Assembly (NCBI GenBank): GCA_944380605.1 | Contig: CALWIA010000032.1 | Span: 55,890-119,889 of the forward strand | Length of the DNA: 64,000 bases | Reading direction: 5' to 3' | Source: an uncultured Lachnospiraceae bacterium | GTDB taxonomy: Bacteria; Bacillota; Clostridia; Lachnospirales; Lachnospiraceae | The notes under the pieces: model-generated | Told to the model about the DNA's origin: nothing | The model's database searches: none | The model's input: the letters and a program-made list of their open reading frames with translations, nothing else | Part shown: one piece after another, positions 25,642 through 34,004 of the stretch | How the letters are laid out: each line of letters opens with the position of its first letter | How positions within the stretch are numbered: the first letter of the stretch is position 1 | Translations under genes and position numbers: made by a program

Positions 25642-26973
25642 ATGAATGAAACTTTTATGAAAGAAAAACCGGTGCTGCCGCTGCTGCTTTCCATGTCCCT
25701 TCCCATGGTCCTGTCCATGATGGTCAGTTCCCTGTACAACATCGTGGACAGCTTTTTTGTGGCCCGGATCAGCGAAGACGCCATGACCGCCCTTTCCCTG
25801 GTCTATCCGGTGCAGAATCTGATCAACGCCGCCGCCATTGGCTTCGGCATCGGCATCAACGCCGTCATTTCCTTCTACTCCGGCGCCGGAGACCAGAAGA
25901 AAGCCGACGCCGCCGCTTCCCAGGGGCTGACGCTGTCGGTGCTCCAGGGCGTGGTGCTGACCGCCGTTTCCCTGGCGATCATGCCGGCCTTTCTCAGGAT
26001 GTTTACCGCCTCGGAGCCGGTGCTGGACTTCGGCCTGCGCTACTGCGCCGTGGCCTTCCCCTTTACCATTGTAGTCATGCTGGGGCTGGCGTTTGAAAAA
26101 ATCTTCCAGGCGGCGGGACGGATGAAAGTGACCATGGTCAGCATGCTCTGCGGCTGCGTCGCCAACATCCTGCTGGATCCGGTGCTGATCTTCGGCCTGG
26201 GGCCCTTTCCCCGCATGGAAATCGAAGGCGCCGCCCTGGCCACCGGTCTGGGCCAGGTGCTGACGCTGGCCATCTACCTGGCGGTGTACCGCTTCCGTCC
26301 CACCCAGGTGCGGATCCGCCGGCAGCTGCTTTCCCCTGACGGCGAAATGTGCCGGCGGCTCTACGCCATCGGCGTGCCGGCCATTCTCAACCTGGCGCTG
26401 CCGTCTCTGCTGATTTCCGCCCTCAACGCCATTCTGGCCGCCTGGTCCCAGACCTATGTGCTGGTGCTGGGCTGCTACTACAAGCTGCAGACCTTCCTCT
26501 ACCTGCCGGCCAACGGCATCATCCAGGGCATGCGGCCCCTGGTAGGCTACAACTACGGCGCCGGCGAGCACCGGCGGGTACAGCAGATCTACCGCTGCGC
26601 CCTGGGCCTGTGCGGTGCCATTATGGCGGCCGGCACCCTGATCTGCCTGGCGGTTCCCGGCTCCCTCATCGGATTGTTTACCTCCCGCCCGGAGACCATA
26701 CAGGTGGGAGAAACCGCGCTGCGGATCATCAGCGCCGGCTTTCTCATCTCCACCATTTCCGTGGTCTCCTCCGGCGCCCTGGAAGGCCTGGGCAAGGGCC
26801 TGCCTTCCCTGGTCATCTCCCTGTGCCGCTATACGGTGATCATCCTGCCGGCGGCCTGGCTGCTCAGCCGCTTCCTGGGACCTGCCGGCGTCTGGCACGC
26901 CTTCTGGATTACAGAATTTGTCTCCGCCGCCGTATCCTTTATGGTGTACCGGCGGGCGGCACATATGCCGTAA
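25642..26973 (+). CDS. MATE family exporter (second copy)
   Basis: A 443-residue twelve-helix MATE transporter. Start ATG 25642 (MNETFMKEKP) has AAGGAG upstream; the frame stays open to 25495, but the extra 49 codons are Arg/Ser-rich, cover the terminator hairpin and lack a ribosome site, so they are taken as leader. MATE features include LPMVLSMMVSSLYNIVDSFF and GIIQGMRPLVGYNYGAG. Substrate unknown. Its control by a leader terminator suggests induction by a small molecule or by translation stress. Confidence 0.9.
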   Translation: MNETFMKEKPVLPLLLSMSLPMVLSMMVSSLYNIVDSFFVARISEDAMTALSLVYPVQNLINAAAIGFGIGINAVISFYSGAGDQKKADAAASQGLTLSVLQGVVLTAVSLAIMPAFLRMFTASEPVLDFGLRYCAVAFPFTIVVMLGLAFEKIFQAAGRMKVTMVSMLCGCVANILLDPVLIFGLGPFPRMEIEGAALATGLGQVLTLAIYLAVYRFRPTQVRIRRQLLSPDGEMCRRLYAIGVPAILNLALPSLLISALNAILAAWSQTYVLVLGCYYKLQTFLYLPANGIIQGMRPLVGYNYGAGEHRRVQQIYRCALGLCGAIMAAGTLICLAVPGSLIGLFTSRPETIQVGETALRIISAGFLISTISVVSSGALEGLGKGLPSLVISLCRYTVIILPAAWLLSRFLGPAGVWHAFWITEFVSAAVSFMVYRRAAHMP

Positions 26974-26977
26974 AAGA

Positions 26978-27024
26978 AGCACCGCTCCGCCCCGATGAAT
27001 CGGGGACAGAGCGGTGCTCTTTTA
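26978..27024. terminator. Bidirectional terminator between MATE and group B hydrogenase genes
   Basis: AGCACCGCTC (26978-26987) pairs with GAGCGGTGCT (27009-27018), with an inner CCCCG/CGGGG stem and short U-rich tails on both strands. It is 88 bp short of the group B hydrogenase stop, so that gene has a ~90-nt 3' untranslated region. Confidence 0.8.
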
Positions 27025-27111
27025 TATGCTTGTAATTAAGATCCCTGTACCGGTACCGGTTGGTTCTGCACCATCCCGGACCGCCGTCTGGCAGCCGCTT
27101 CGCGGCCTGTT

Positions 27112-28566
27112 TTATTTTCTGTGCATCGGCACCTTGTCGGCGCCCAGATTCTGCAGATTCTCGTGGATGTTGCGCTTGTCCGCCTGTCCGATCAGCGTAT
27201 CTCTGGCCTTCTTGGCTTCCATCTCGGTCTTGTGCTTGCTGGGACCGCCTACGCAGCCGCCTACGCAGACCATGCCTTCCACAAAGTCCTCCGGCAGTCT
27301 GCCCACCTTCAAAAGCATCAGCGCCTTCTTGCATTCCGCGGCGCCGTTGCACCGCATCACCTTGGGCTCTTCCTCCACGCCCATTTCCTTGAAGCACTGC
27401 AGCACCGCATTGGTCACGCCGCCACCGTTGGCAAAGCGCTTGCCGAATACAGAGCCCTCCTGGTAGCTGTTGCCTTCCGGCTCCAGCTCCACGCCCTTGG
27501 CCCGCATCATGGCCTCTACTTCGCTGTAGGTCAGCGCGTAGTCCGCGTTGTCCTTGATATCCAGGTCCAGCACCTCGCTCTTCTTGGCGATGCAGGGCCC
27601 GATAAATACCGTCACCGCGTCGGGATCCTGCGCCTTCACCAGGCGGGATACGGCGCACATCGGAGACACCGTAGTGGACATGTTGTCCAGCAGGCCGGGG
27701 AAGTGCTGCTTGATCATGTTGACAAAAGCCGGGCAGCAGGAAGTGGTCATCTTCTTGCCTTCCTTGTAGGCCTCCGCCCACTCTTCCGCTTCCGCCGCGG
27801 CGGTCATGTCGCCGCCCAGGCCCACTTCAATCATCTCAGCAAAGCCCAGTTTTTTTAACGCCGTCCGCCAGCTGGCCATGGTGATGTCGGGGCCGTACTG
27901 ACCTTCCGTCGCCGGAGCCACCATAGCTACCACCCGCTTGCCCGCGCGGATCATCTCGATGGTATCCGTCATAAAGGACTTGGAGCCGATGGCGCCGAAG
28001 GGGCAGCCGTGGATGCAGGCGCCGCACTGGATGCACTTGCTTTCGTCGATGGCGACGATGCCGTTTTCATCCATGGTGATGGCGTCTACGGGGCAGATCT
28101 TCTTGCAGGGACGCATCAGGTCCGCAATGGCGTTGTACGGACACGCCTGAGCGCACTTGCCGCACTCACGGCACTTGTCCGGATCAATGTAAGCCCGGTC
28201 CCGTCCCATGGAAATGGCGCCGAAATTACAGGAATTCTGGCAGGCCTTGCCCATGCACTTCTGGCAGTTGTCCGTTACGGTAAACCGGGTAATGGGGCAG
28301 CCTTCGCAGGCCGCGCCGATCACCTGTACAATGTTGCGGGTGTCCTTGCCGCTGGTGGGGCACAGGCCCTCGGCCAGCCGCACTCTCTGGCGGATGATCT
28401 CCCGCTCCCGGTAGATGCAGCAGCGGAACTGGGCCTGCGGGCCGGGAATCAGCTTGTAGGGAATCTCTTCCTTGCCCTGATCCAGGTTCCCTTCCCAGGC
28501 CAGTTTTGCCACTTCATACAGAACCTCCCGTTTTATCTTCAACAACGTAGCGTCGTTTGTAACCAT
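27112..28566 (-). CDS. Group B-like monomeric [FeFe]-hydrogenase
   Basis: A 484-residue protein rich in Fe-S motifs. An N-terminal Cys cluster (CEGC, CQKCMGKACQNSC) precedes ferredoxin motifs CRECGKCAQACP, CKKICP and CIQCGACIHGCP. The H-cluster domain has L1 TSCCPAF (Cys277/278), L2 GPCIAKKSE (Cys325) and L3 GMVCVGGCVGGP (Cys434/438). The L3 ending GGP rather than GGGQP is the group B form. Probably a ferredoxin-linked hydrogenase; group B enzymes are little studied. Last gene of the operon with the PAS sensor and phosphatase, so expression is likely tied to H2 sensing. Confidence 0.88.
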   Translation of the reverse strand: MVTNDATLLKIKREVLYEVAKLAWEGNLDQGKEEIPYKLIPGPQAQFRCCIYREREIIRQRVRLAEGLCPTSGKDTRNIVQVIGAACEGCPITRFTVTDNCQKCMGKACQNSCNFGAISMGRDRAYIDPDKCRECGKCAQACPYNAIADLMRPCKKICPVDAITMDENGIVAIDESKCIQCGACIHGCPFGAIGSKSFMTDTIEMIRAGKRVVAMVAPATEGQYGPDITMASWRTALKKLGFAEMIEVGLGGDMTAAAEAEEWAEAYKEGKKMTTSCCPAFVNMIKQHFPGLLDNMSTTVSPMCAVSRLVKAQDPDAVTVFIGPCIAKKSEVLDLDIKDNADYALTYSEVEAMMRAKGVELEPEGNSYQEGSVFGKRFANGGGVTNAVLQCFKEMGVEEEPKVMRCNGAAECKKALMLLKVGRLPEDFVEGMVCVGGCVGGPSKHKTEMEAKKARDTLIGQADKRNIHENLQNLGADKVPMHRK

Positions 28567-28591
28567 GTAATATTCCTCCTCTTATCCCCTC

Positions 28592-29770
28592 TTAATAATA
28601 CGTCACCGTCACCGGCTTTCCCATTTCCTCTATGGTCTTTTTCAGCTGGTCCACCAGATTCTGCCGGATGCCCAGGTCAAAGGGCAGGTCCGGGTTCTGA
28701 TAGGCGCTGTTGATGGCCTTGCCTACGTACATGTGCAGTTCCGTGCAGTCTTCGATGATCATCCGGGCGATCATGGACGCGCCGTTGGGCTTGTCCAGTT
28801 CTTCAAAGAAGTCTTCCGCCACCGTCTCATTCTGCACAAACCGCCGCAGAAGCTGCAGCACCCGGTTCAGGGTCAGCACCCCTTCCGTCACCAGGTCGAT
28901 GCCGTTAATATAGGCAATGGGCGGAATCTCCGGATCGGAATAGTCCAGAGAAACGTCCATGGGCCGGTTCAGCACCCGGGACACAATGGTGGCGCTGGTG
29001 CCGCCGCAGACCACGGTTTTGGCTTCGGCGTCCGACATAAAATTCGCTACCATCTTCTGGTCGTCTTCCGGATTGCTGGCCGGGCCCGTCATCAGGTGCA
29101 CCGACTTCTTGTCGATGATCCGCATACAGGCCACGGTGGTGTCGTCGCCGGGGCGCATCATGTACAACTCGTCGCAGGCCTGGCAGATGGACGCCGCCAG
29201 CCGGATGGCCGACACCGTCACCGCGTACTGCTTGACCGCATAGGCGGCGATGTCCTCCCACTGCCAGCCGAAGTTCAGAAGCTGCCCCACGCCGGCATGG
29301 ACCGTGCCGTCGCTCATCAGAATCAGGGCGTCGCCCCGTTTTACCTGGAACCGGTATTCGTTGATCTGCTTGCCTTCGATGGTCCGCAGATTCTTGGGAA
29401 TCGGAACCAGCTTGCCATCCTGGATGAAGATGCAGCCCGGATTGTCAAATTCCACCAGATAGGCTTCCCCGTTCTGGAACACCTGCAGGATGCTGAAAGT
29501 GGAATAGGCCACATGCCGCACCTGGCACACCGGCAGCGTCTGCACAATGGTGTCCACGCACTCTTCCAGCGTCGCTCCGTTCAAAAACATGGTGCCCAGA
29601 ATCTTGGAGGTCAGGGTGGACAGGATGTTGGCCTTTACGCCGCTGCCCATGCCGTCCGCCAGAATCAGGATGTCCGAATCCGCCGTTTTTAAGATCTCCA
29701 CCTGGTCGCCGCAGAGGATCTCTGAAAATTTGTTCAGGCTTTTATACGCAACGTCAACCGTAATTCCCAT
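28592..29770 (-). CDS. SpoIIE-type PP2C serine phosphatase
   Basis: A 392-residue PP2C-superfamily phosphatase. Metal-site Asp motifs are ILADGMGSG and LMSDGTVHAG, with MRPGDDTTVACMRI at the end of the catalytic domain (about residue 225). The C-terminal ~165 residues have no fold I recognise. SpoIIE-type enzymes remove phosphate from Ser on STAS anti-anti-sigma proteins. It starts directly after the PAS hydrogenase sensor stop and precedes the group B hydrogenase, which points to a sensor-to-phosphatase relay. No STAS protein is in the window. Confidence 0.87.
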   Translation of the reverse strand: MGITVDVAYKSLNKFSEILCGDQVEILKTADSDILILADGMGSGVKANILSTLTSKILGTMFLNGATLEECVDTIVQTLPVCQVRHVAYSTFSILQVFQNGEAYLVEFDNPGCIFIQDGKLVPIPKNLRTIEGKQINEYRFQVKRGDALILMSDGTVHAGVGQLLNFGWQWEDIAAYAVKQYAVTVSAIRLAASICQACDELYMMRPGDDTTVACMRIIDKKSVHLMTGPASNPEDDQKMVANFMSDAEAKTVVCGGTSATIVSRVLNRPMDVSLDYSDPEIPPIAYINGIDLVTEGVLTLNRVLQLLRRFVQNETVAEDFFEELDKPNGASMIARMIIEDCTELHMYVGKAINSAYQNPDLPFDLGIRQNLVDQLKKTIEEMGKPVTVTYY

Positions 29771-31504
29771 CTACCGAACCTCGCTTTCACTTCCCTCGTC
29801 CAGCAGAGATTTGCACAGCTGGGTCAGGGTGGTCTTGGTATCCGCCGTGGTCTCGCCCAGCAGTCCCGCGATTTCCTGCGCCACCATCATCTGCTTGTGA
29901 ATGACCTTCTGCGCCAGGTCGATGGTTTCCAGTTTCTTTTCATAGTCCGCCCGGGACTGTTCTTCCTCTTTGGTGATGTCGATAAAGGTAGCCAGCACCA
30001 CGTCCTGCTTTTCTATGTAAACGATGTTCTGCAGGGTGGACAGCTGGTATTCCGGATAGGTCACCTTCTTGCCGTGGATGTTCTGATGGGTGTCGTATAC
30101 CCACTGGAAGTCCACCGGATCGATGAACTCGTACAGGTACATCTCCAGCGCTTCCGCCCGGGTCTTGCCGAAATACTTCTCGCCTACGGCGGAGTATTCC
30201 ATGATCTTCATATCCTTGTCTACAATCAGCACCACGTTGGGAGAGGTCTCCATCACCAGGTTGGCCAGGGATTCCGCCTTTTCGTGCATGTAGGGGATGC
30301 ACATGTTGACCTCTGCCTTCTTCTGGAATACGGCGATGGCCTTTTCCCGGCAGGTGGGATATCCGCAGGCGCCGCAGTTTAACTCGTCCTCCGGACGCAG
30401 CTTTCCGGTCTGCTTTAAAATCTCCCGAATCTGTTCTTCCGTGGGCATGGGATCCTGAGGCGAACGGTCCAGGAACTGCTTGTGCATGGAAACGCCGTCC
30501 ATCATCTTCGCGATGACCTTGGGCGATACCGGTTCTTTGGCAATGGCCTCTTCCATGTCCAGCTTGACCTTGAAGCGGGAAATGGACTCGTCCTCCACCG
30601 TGGGCCCCTTGATGCAGCCGCCGGAGCAGTTGTTCATCTCGATGAAGCATCCTTTGATCTCGCCCCGGGCCATGCTTTCGCACAGGTCGATGCAGTTTCT
30701 GGTGCCGTGGACGTAGAACTTGCGGTAGCTGTCCACTCTTCCTTCCGTGGAAATCACCGAATTGACCACGCCGTTGGTTACCGGGTACAGCCGGTTGACC
30801 TTGGGATCCATCTGATCAAAGGGATCGTCCTCGCACTCCTCGATCACCACCTGCTTCTCGCCCAGCCACTGCTGAATATCGTTGAAATTCAGCACCGCGT
30901 CGATGCAGTTTTCATGCCGCGGATCCTGGGACTCCTTTTTCTTGGCGATGCAGGGTCCTACAAATACCACCCGGGTGTCCTGGCCGTACTCCTTTTTCAG
31001 CATCTTTCCATGGGCGATCATGGGAGACACCACCGGAGCCAGGTAGGGCACCAGCTGGGGATAGTAAATCTCGATCAGGTCGTTGACGCTGGGGCAGCAG
31101 GTGGTAATGATATTTTCCATGGTGCCTTCCTGCGCCAGCCGGGTGTACTCCTCCGTCACCAGGGCCGCGCCCTCGGAGGTCTCCCGCACGTCGGCAAAGC
31201 CCAGCTTCTTGAGGGCCGCCTTTACCTGCCCGATGGTCTTGTACTTCAGCAGTCCCATATAGGACGGGGCGATGGACGCCACCGTCTTCTGGCCGCTTTT
31301 GATAAATCCCTTAACCAGATCCAGGTCGCTGACCAGCGTCTTGGCAGACTGGGGACAGATCTGGAGGCATTTGCCGCAGAGAATGCACTTGTCCGGCATG
31401 ATCTCCGCCCGTTCATCCTTGATCATAATGGCCTTGACTTCACAGTTCCGTACGCACTTGTAGCAGTGCTTGCACTTGGTAGCCTTGAAATCAATAATCG
31501 CCAT
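29771..31504 (-). CDS. hydS: Group C-like sensory [FeFe]-hydrogenase with PAS domain (HydS)
   Basis: A 577-residue protein: N-terminal ferredoxin (CKHCYKCVRNCEV, CILCGKCLQICP), then an H-cluster domain with TTCCPSV (Cys136/137), GPCIAKKKE (Cys185) and NNCSGGCIKGP (Cys293/297). A four-Cys Fe-S domain (Cys377, 380, 385, 402), a PAS domain at about 412-510 (TSPNVVLIVDKDMKIMEYS) and a C-terminal helical tail follow. PAS-linked hydrogenases are proposed H2 sensors (group C). The tail probably signals to the phosphatase encoded immediately downstream. L1 keeps both Cys, unlike the group D protein. Confidence 0.88.
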   Translation of the reverse strand: MAIIDFKATKCKHCYKCVRNCEVKAIMIKDERAEIMPDKCILCGKCLQICPQSAKTLVSDLDLVKGFIKSGQKTVASIAPSYMGLLKYKTIGQVKAALKKLGFADVRETSEGAALVTEEYTRLAQEGTMENIITTCCPSVNDLIEIYYPQLVPYLAPVVSPMIAHGKMLKKEYGQDTRVVFVGPCIAKKKESQDPRHENCIDAVLNFNDIQQWLGEKQVVIEECEDDPFDQMDPKVNRLYPVTNGVVNSVISTEGRVDSYRKFYVHGTRNCIDLCESMARGEIKGCFIEMNNCSGGCIKGPTVEDESISRFKVKLDMEEAIAKEPVSPKVIAKMMDGVSMHKQFLDRSPQDPMPTEEQIREILKQTGKLRPEDELNCGACGYPTCREKAIAVFQKKAEVNMCIPYMHEKAESLANLVMETSPNVVLIVDKDMKIMEYSAVGEKYFGKTRAEALEMYLYEFIDPVDFQWVYDTHQNIHGKKVTYPEYQLSTLQNIVYIEKQDVVLATFIDITKEEEQSRADYEKKLETIDLAQKVIHKQMMVAQEIAGLLGETTADTKTTLTQLCKSLLDEGSESEVR

Positions 31505-31506
31505 AC

Positions 31507-31746
31507 CTACAGCCTCCCCAGAATTTCTTTTTCAAAAAACTCCTTCGTAGTTTCCGGCGTCAGGGAGAACAGCGTCCCGTCTACGGTGACGCAGACCGCC
31601 TTCACGCAGTTGCCGGTGCAGAAAGCGCCGTTTAAGTCCACTTTGTCTCCGATTCCGTGCTCCGCCACCAGGGCCTGCAGCTGTTTGATAATCTCTCTGG
31701 ACCCTTTCAGATGGCATGCGCTTCCGATACAGATTGTTACTTTCAT
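31507..31746 (-). CDS. Small [2Fe-2S] thioredoxin-like ferredoxin
   Basis: A 79-residue NuoE C-terminal-like domain with all four ligands (Cys6 and Cys11 in CIGSACHLKGS; Cys43 and Cys47 in GAFCTGNC). It lies two bases ahead of the PAS hydrogenase gene and is the operon's first gene. It likely delivers or removes electrons from the sensory hydrogenase. Start ATG 31746 has a GGAGGA site. Confidence 0.87.
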   Translation of the reverse strand: MKVTICIGSACHLKGSREIIKQLQALVAEHGIGDKVDLNGAFCTGNCVKAVCVTVDGTLFSLTPETTKEFFEKEILGRL

Positions 31747-31790
31747 TGCTTATTCCTCCGCATATAAAAATTCAATTTCAGGCTGTATCC

Positions 31791-31819
31791 ATTATCGCAT
31801 GCTGTGAAGTTTTTATCAA
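31791..31819 (-). promoter_or_regulatory. Promoter of the group C/B hydrogenase operon
   Basis: Minus strand TTGATA (31819-31814), 17-base spacer, GATAAT (31796-31791). The -35 overlaps the stop region of the upstream EamA transporter gene. Confidence 0.6.
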
Positions 31820-32712
31820 TTACTTTTTGACGAGGAAAGCAGAAAAATTGTAGATAAAATACAGACAAAACCCGCCAGATCAAAGACGCCGAAGGACGCG
31901 CCCATCCACACCGCGGAAAACACCGTGGCGGACACCGGCTCCACCGACGCGATCAGGCTCCCCTTTTTGGGGCCCACCCGCCGGATGCCTTCCATATAGC
32001 AGGAAAAGGCCACGACGGTTCCCAGAAGGATGATCACCGCCATGCCCAGGACCACCCGGCCGTTTACCGCCACGTCCATGGTCCAGGGGCGGAAAATGGA
32101 CAGCAGAAGCAGGCCGCCGATCAGCATGCCCCAGCCGGTCACCGCCAGGGAGCCGTGGACCTGCAGCAGACGGCCCGGCTGCACCGTATAGACCGCCAGC
32201 GCCGCCGCCGACAAAAGGCCCCAGAACAGCGCCCGCTCCGACAGCACCATGCTGCCCGGATCGCCGTGGGTGGCCAACAGAAAGGTGCCAAGCACCGCCA
32301 GCGCCACCGCCGCCATCTCCCGCCCGGAAGGCAGCTTCCGGGACCGGGCGGAAACGTAGAGCATAATCAGCACCGGCCCGATGTACTGCAGCACCGTGGC
32401 GGTTCCCGCGTTGGACGCGCCAATGGCGGTAAAATACGTATACTGGCACATGGACATGCCCAAAAGGCCGAACACCAGGATCCCCGCCGCGTCCCGGGGC
32501 GTCTTCCACACGCCGAACACCTGCCGCCCGGTCCGGGCAAAACAGAACAGCAGCAGCAAAAGCCCCGCCAGGCTCAGCCGCACCGGCACCAGCCAGTCGG
32601 ACGTAAGTCCCTCCCGCTGCATCAGATACTGCCCGCAGGTTCCTGAAAATCCCCATAAAATGCCGCCGGCCAGCGTCAGCGCCGCCCCCGTCATCTTCTC
32701 TTTTGCCGTCAT
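31816..32712 (-). CDS. EamA/DMT superfamily exporter
   Basis: A 298-residue transporter with about ten membrane helices in two EamA repeats (AGGILWGFSGTCGQYLM early; YMEGIRRVGPKKGSLIASVEP late). Start ATG 32712 is preferred over 32787 because a GAGGA site precedes it and the longer version adds a charged, unlikely tail. DMT proteins export amino acids or other metabolites; no substrate can be named. It stands alone, upstream of the sensory hydrogenase operon. Confidence 0.88.
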   Translation of the reverse strand: MTAKEKMTGAALTLAGGILWGFSGTCGQYLMQREGLTSDWLVPVRLSLAGLLLLLFCFARTGRQVFGVWKTPRDAAGILVFGLLGMSMCQYTYFTAIGASNAGTATVLQYIGPVLIMLYVSARSRKLPSGREMAAVALAVLGTFLLATHGDPGSMVLSERALFWGLLSAAALAVYTVQPGRLLQVHGSLAVTGWGMLIGGLLLLSIFRPWTMDVAVNGRVVLGMAVIILLGTVVAFSCYMEGIRRVGPKKGSLIASVEPVSATVFSAVWMGASFGVFDLAGFVCILSTIFLLSSSKSN

Positions 32713-32798
32713 ATGCCTTCCTCGCTCTCCGCAGGCTCGATCGCCCGCTCTCCGACTTAGAATAGCACGATTTGGTTCCTTCCGCAAGATAGGCCGTT

Positions 32799-33980
32799 TC
32801 AGCGCATCTTCGCCGCGGTCCGTTCCGCGGCAAACTGGGGAATCCCGTACAGCACCAGCAGGTCGGTGATGCCCTGTTCCTGGATATAGGCCCGGATGTC
32901 GCCGTTGTAGTACCGCAGGTCGATCATGTGGAGTTCCTCAAAATGGTTCATCACAAAAGGCGCCATGGCGTGGGCGTAGGAGTCCTTGACCAGCAGAATC
33001 CGCCGGCCCGCTCCTTCCGATTCCGGCGCCGCCTCCTTCCGCGCCGCCCGGGTCAGGCCGTGATTGCCGTCCATATAAAAGGAATACTGGTCCTTGCCTT
33101 CCAGCGCCCCGTAATTGTACAGTTCGCCCGGCGTTTCCGCCCCGTCGTAGTACACCGTATACGCCGGCCCCTCCGCCGGCAGGTACGCCTGTATGGTATC
33201 CGCCGGCCAGGGAATGTTGACTTTGGAATAGATCGTGCCCAGAAAGGAATCGCTGACGGTTTTCACCGTAAAATCCTCCCGTGGCCAGGCCGCAAGCCCC
33301 GCCGATTCCGCCCAGGCCTCATAGCCCCGGTAGGCCCCCAGCGCCGTCCAGTGGTGGTCGGTGCGGTAATAGATGGGCTCCCGGCTGTGGGCCGTCAGAG
33401 CTTCTTCCGCCGGCACCATCAGCCCAGCCGCCGCTTCCTGCCCCAGCCGTTCCGCCAGCATCTGCCCCAGCCGCTTTGTGATCCGGCTCTGATCGTAGGG
33501 CGCCGCCAGAAATGGCAGGCGGTCTTTCAGCACCTGGGCGGCGGAAGGCACCAGCATCACCCGGGTCCGGTCCATCCCCAGGGTTTCACCGGCCCAGGCA
33601 AGCAGCTGGGCCGCCGCTTCCAGATTCCGGTCCAGCACCTCTCCTTCCAGGTCCTCCCGCTCAAACCGCTCCATCAGATACCGGTCTTTTCCAAAATAGA
33701 CGCCGTTGACGTCGCCGGCCCCCTGCAGACGGCGAAAGCCGGTACCCACGCCGATCCAGCCTTCCCGGAAGGGAAACTGATCGCTTAAATACGCCTCATA
33801 CGCCGTTCCGAAGCTGCCATCCAGCAGGCTCTCCCAGGAAAACTCCGGTCTGGTCTGCAGATAGCGGTTCTCCGACTGGGAAAACCCCTGCTGGGGCTTC
33901 CACAGGCTGATCAGGGCAAACGCCCCCAGAAATCCCAGAAATACGCCGTTTACCGGCGCGTGCCATGTGTTCTGACGCAA
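32799..33980 (-). CDS. DHHW-family protein, SGNH/AlgX-like O-acetylation partner
   Basis: A 393-residue protein with an N-terminal membrane anchor (about 10-27) and an extracellular domain. The signature YYRTDHHWTALGAYRGY near residue 205 and a later Ser motif KDSYAHAMAPF (about 330) fit an AlgJ/AlgX-like SGNH acyltransferase triad. It follows the MBOAT gene by 24 bp. In such pairs the MBOAT moves an acyl group across the membrane and this protein transfers it to a surface polymer. The polymer is unknown. Confidence 0.83.
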   Translation of the reverse strand: MRQNTWHAPVNGVFLGFLGAFALISLWKPQQGFSQSENRYLQTRPEFSWESLLDGSFGTAYEAYLSDQFPFREGWIGVGTGFRRLQGAGDVNGVYFGKDRYLMERFEREDLEGEVLDRNLEAAAQLLAWAGETLGMDRTRVMLVPSAAQVLKDRLPFLAAPYDQSRITKRLGQMLAERLGQEAAAGLMVPAEEALTAHSREPIYYRTDHHWTALGAYRGYEAWAESAGLAAWPREDFTVKTVSDSFLGTIYSKVNIPWPADTIQAYLPAEGPAYTVYYDGAETPGELYNYGALEGKDQYSFYMDGNHGLTRAARKEAAPESEGAGRRILLVKDSYAHAMAPFVMNHFEELHMIDLRYYNGDIRAYIQEQGITDLLVLYGIPQFAAERTAAKMR

Positions 33981-34004
33981 CAGGTTTCCTCCTTTCCCGT
34001 CTGC

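Noticed and set aside
25498..26982. 494-codon minus-strand frame opposite the second MATE gene
   Set aside because: Gln/Gly/His-rich composition with no domain, a typical shadow of a GC-rich membrane protein gene.
27025..27111. Small gene or riboregulator downstream of the group B hydrogenase
   Set aside because: Contains only a short GCCGC/GCGGC hairpin and GTACCGGTACCGGT-like palindromic bases; treated as 3' untranslated sequence.
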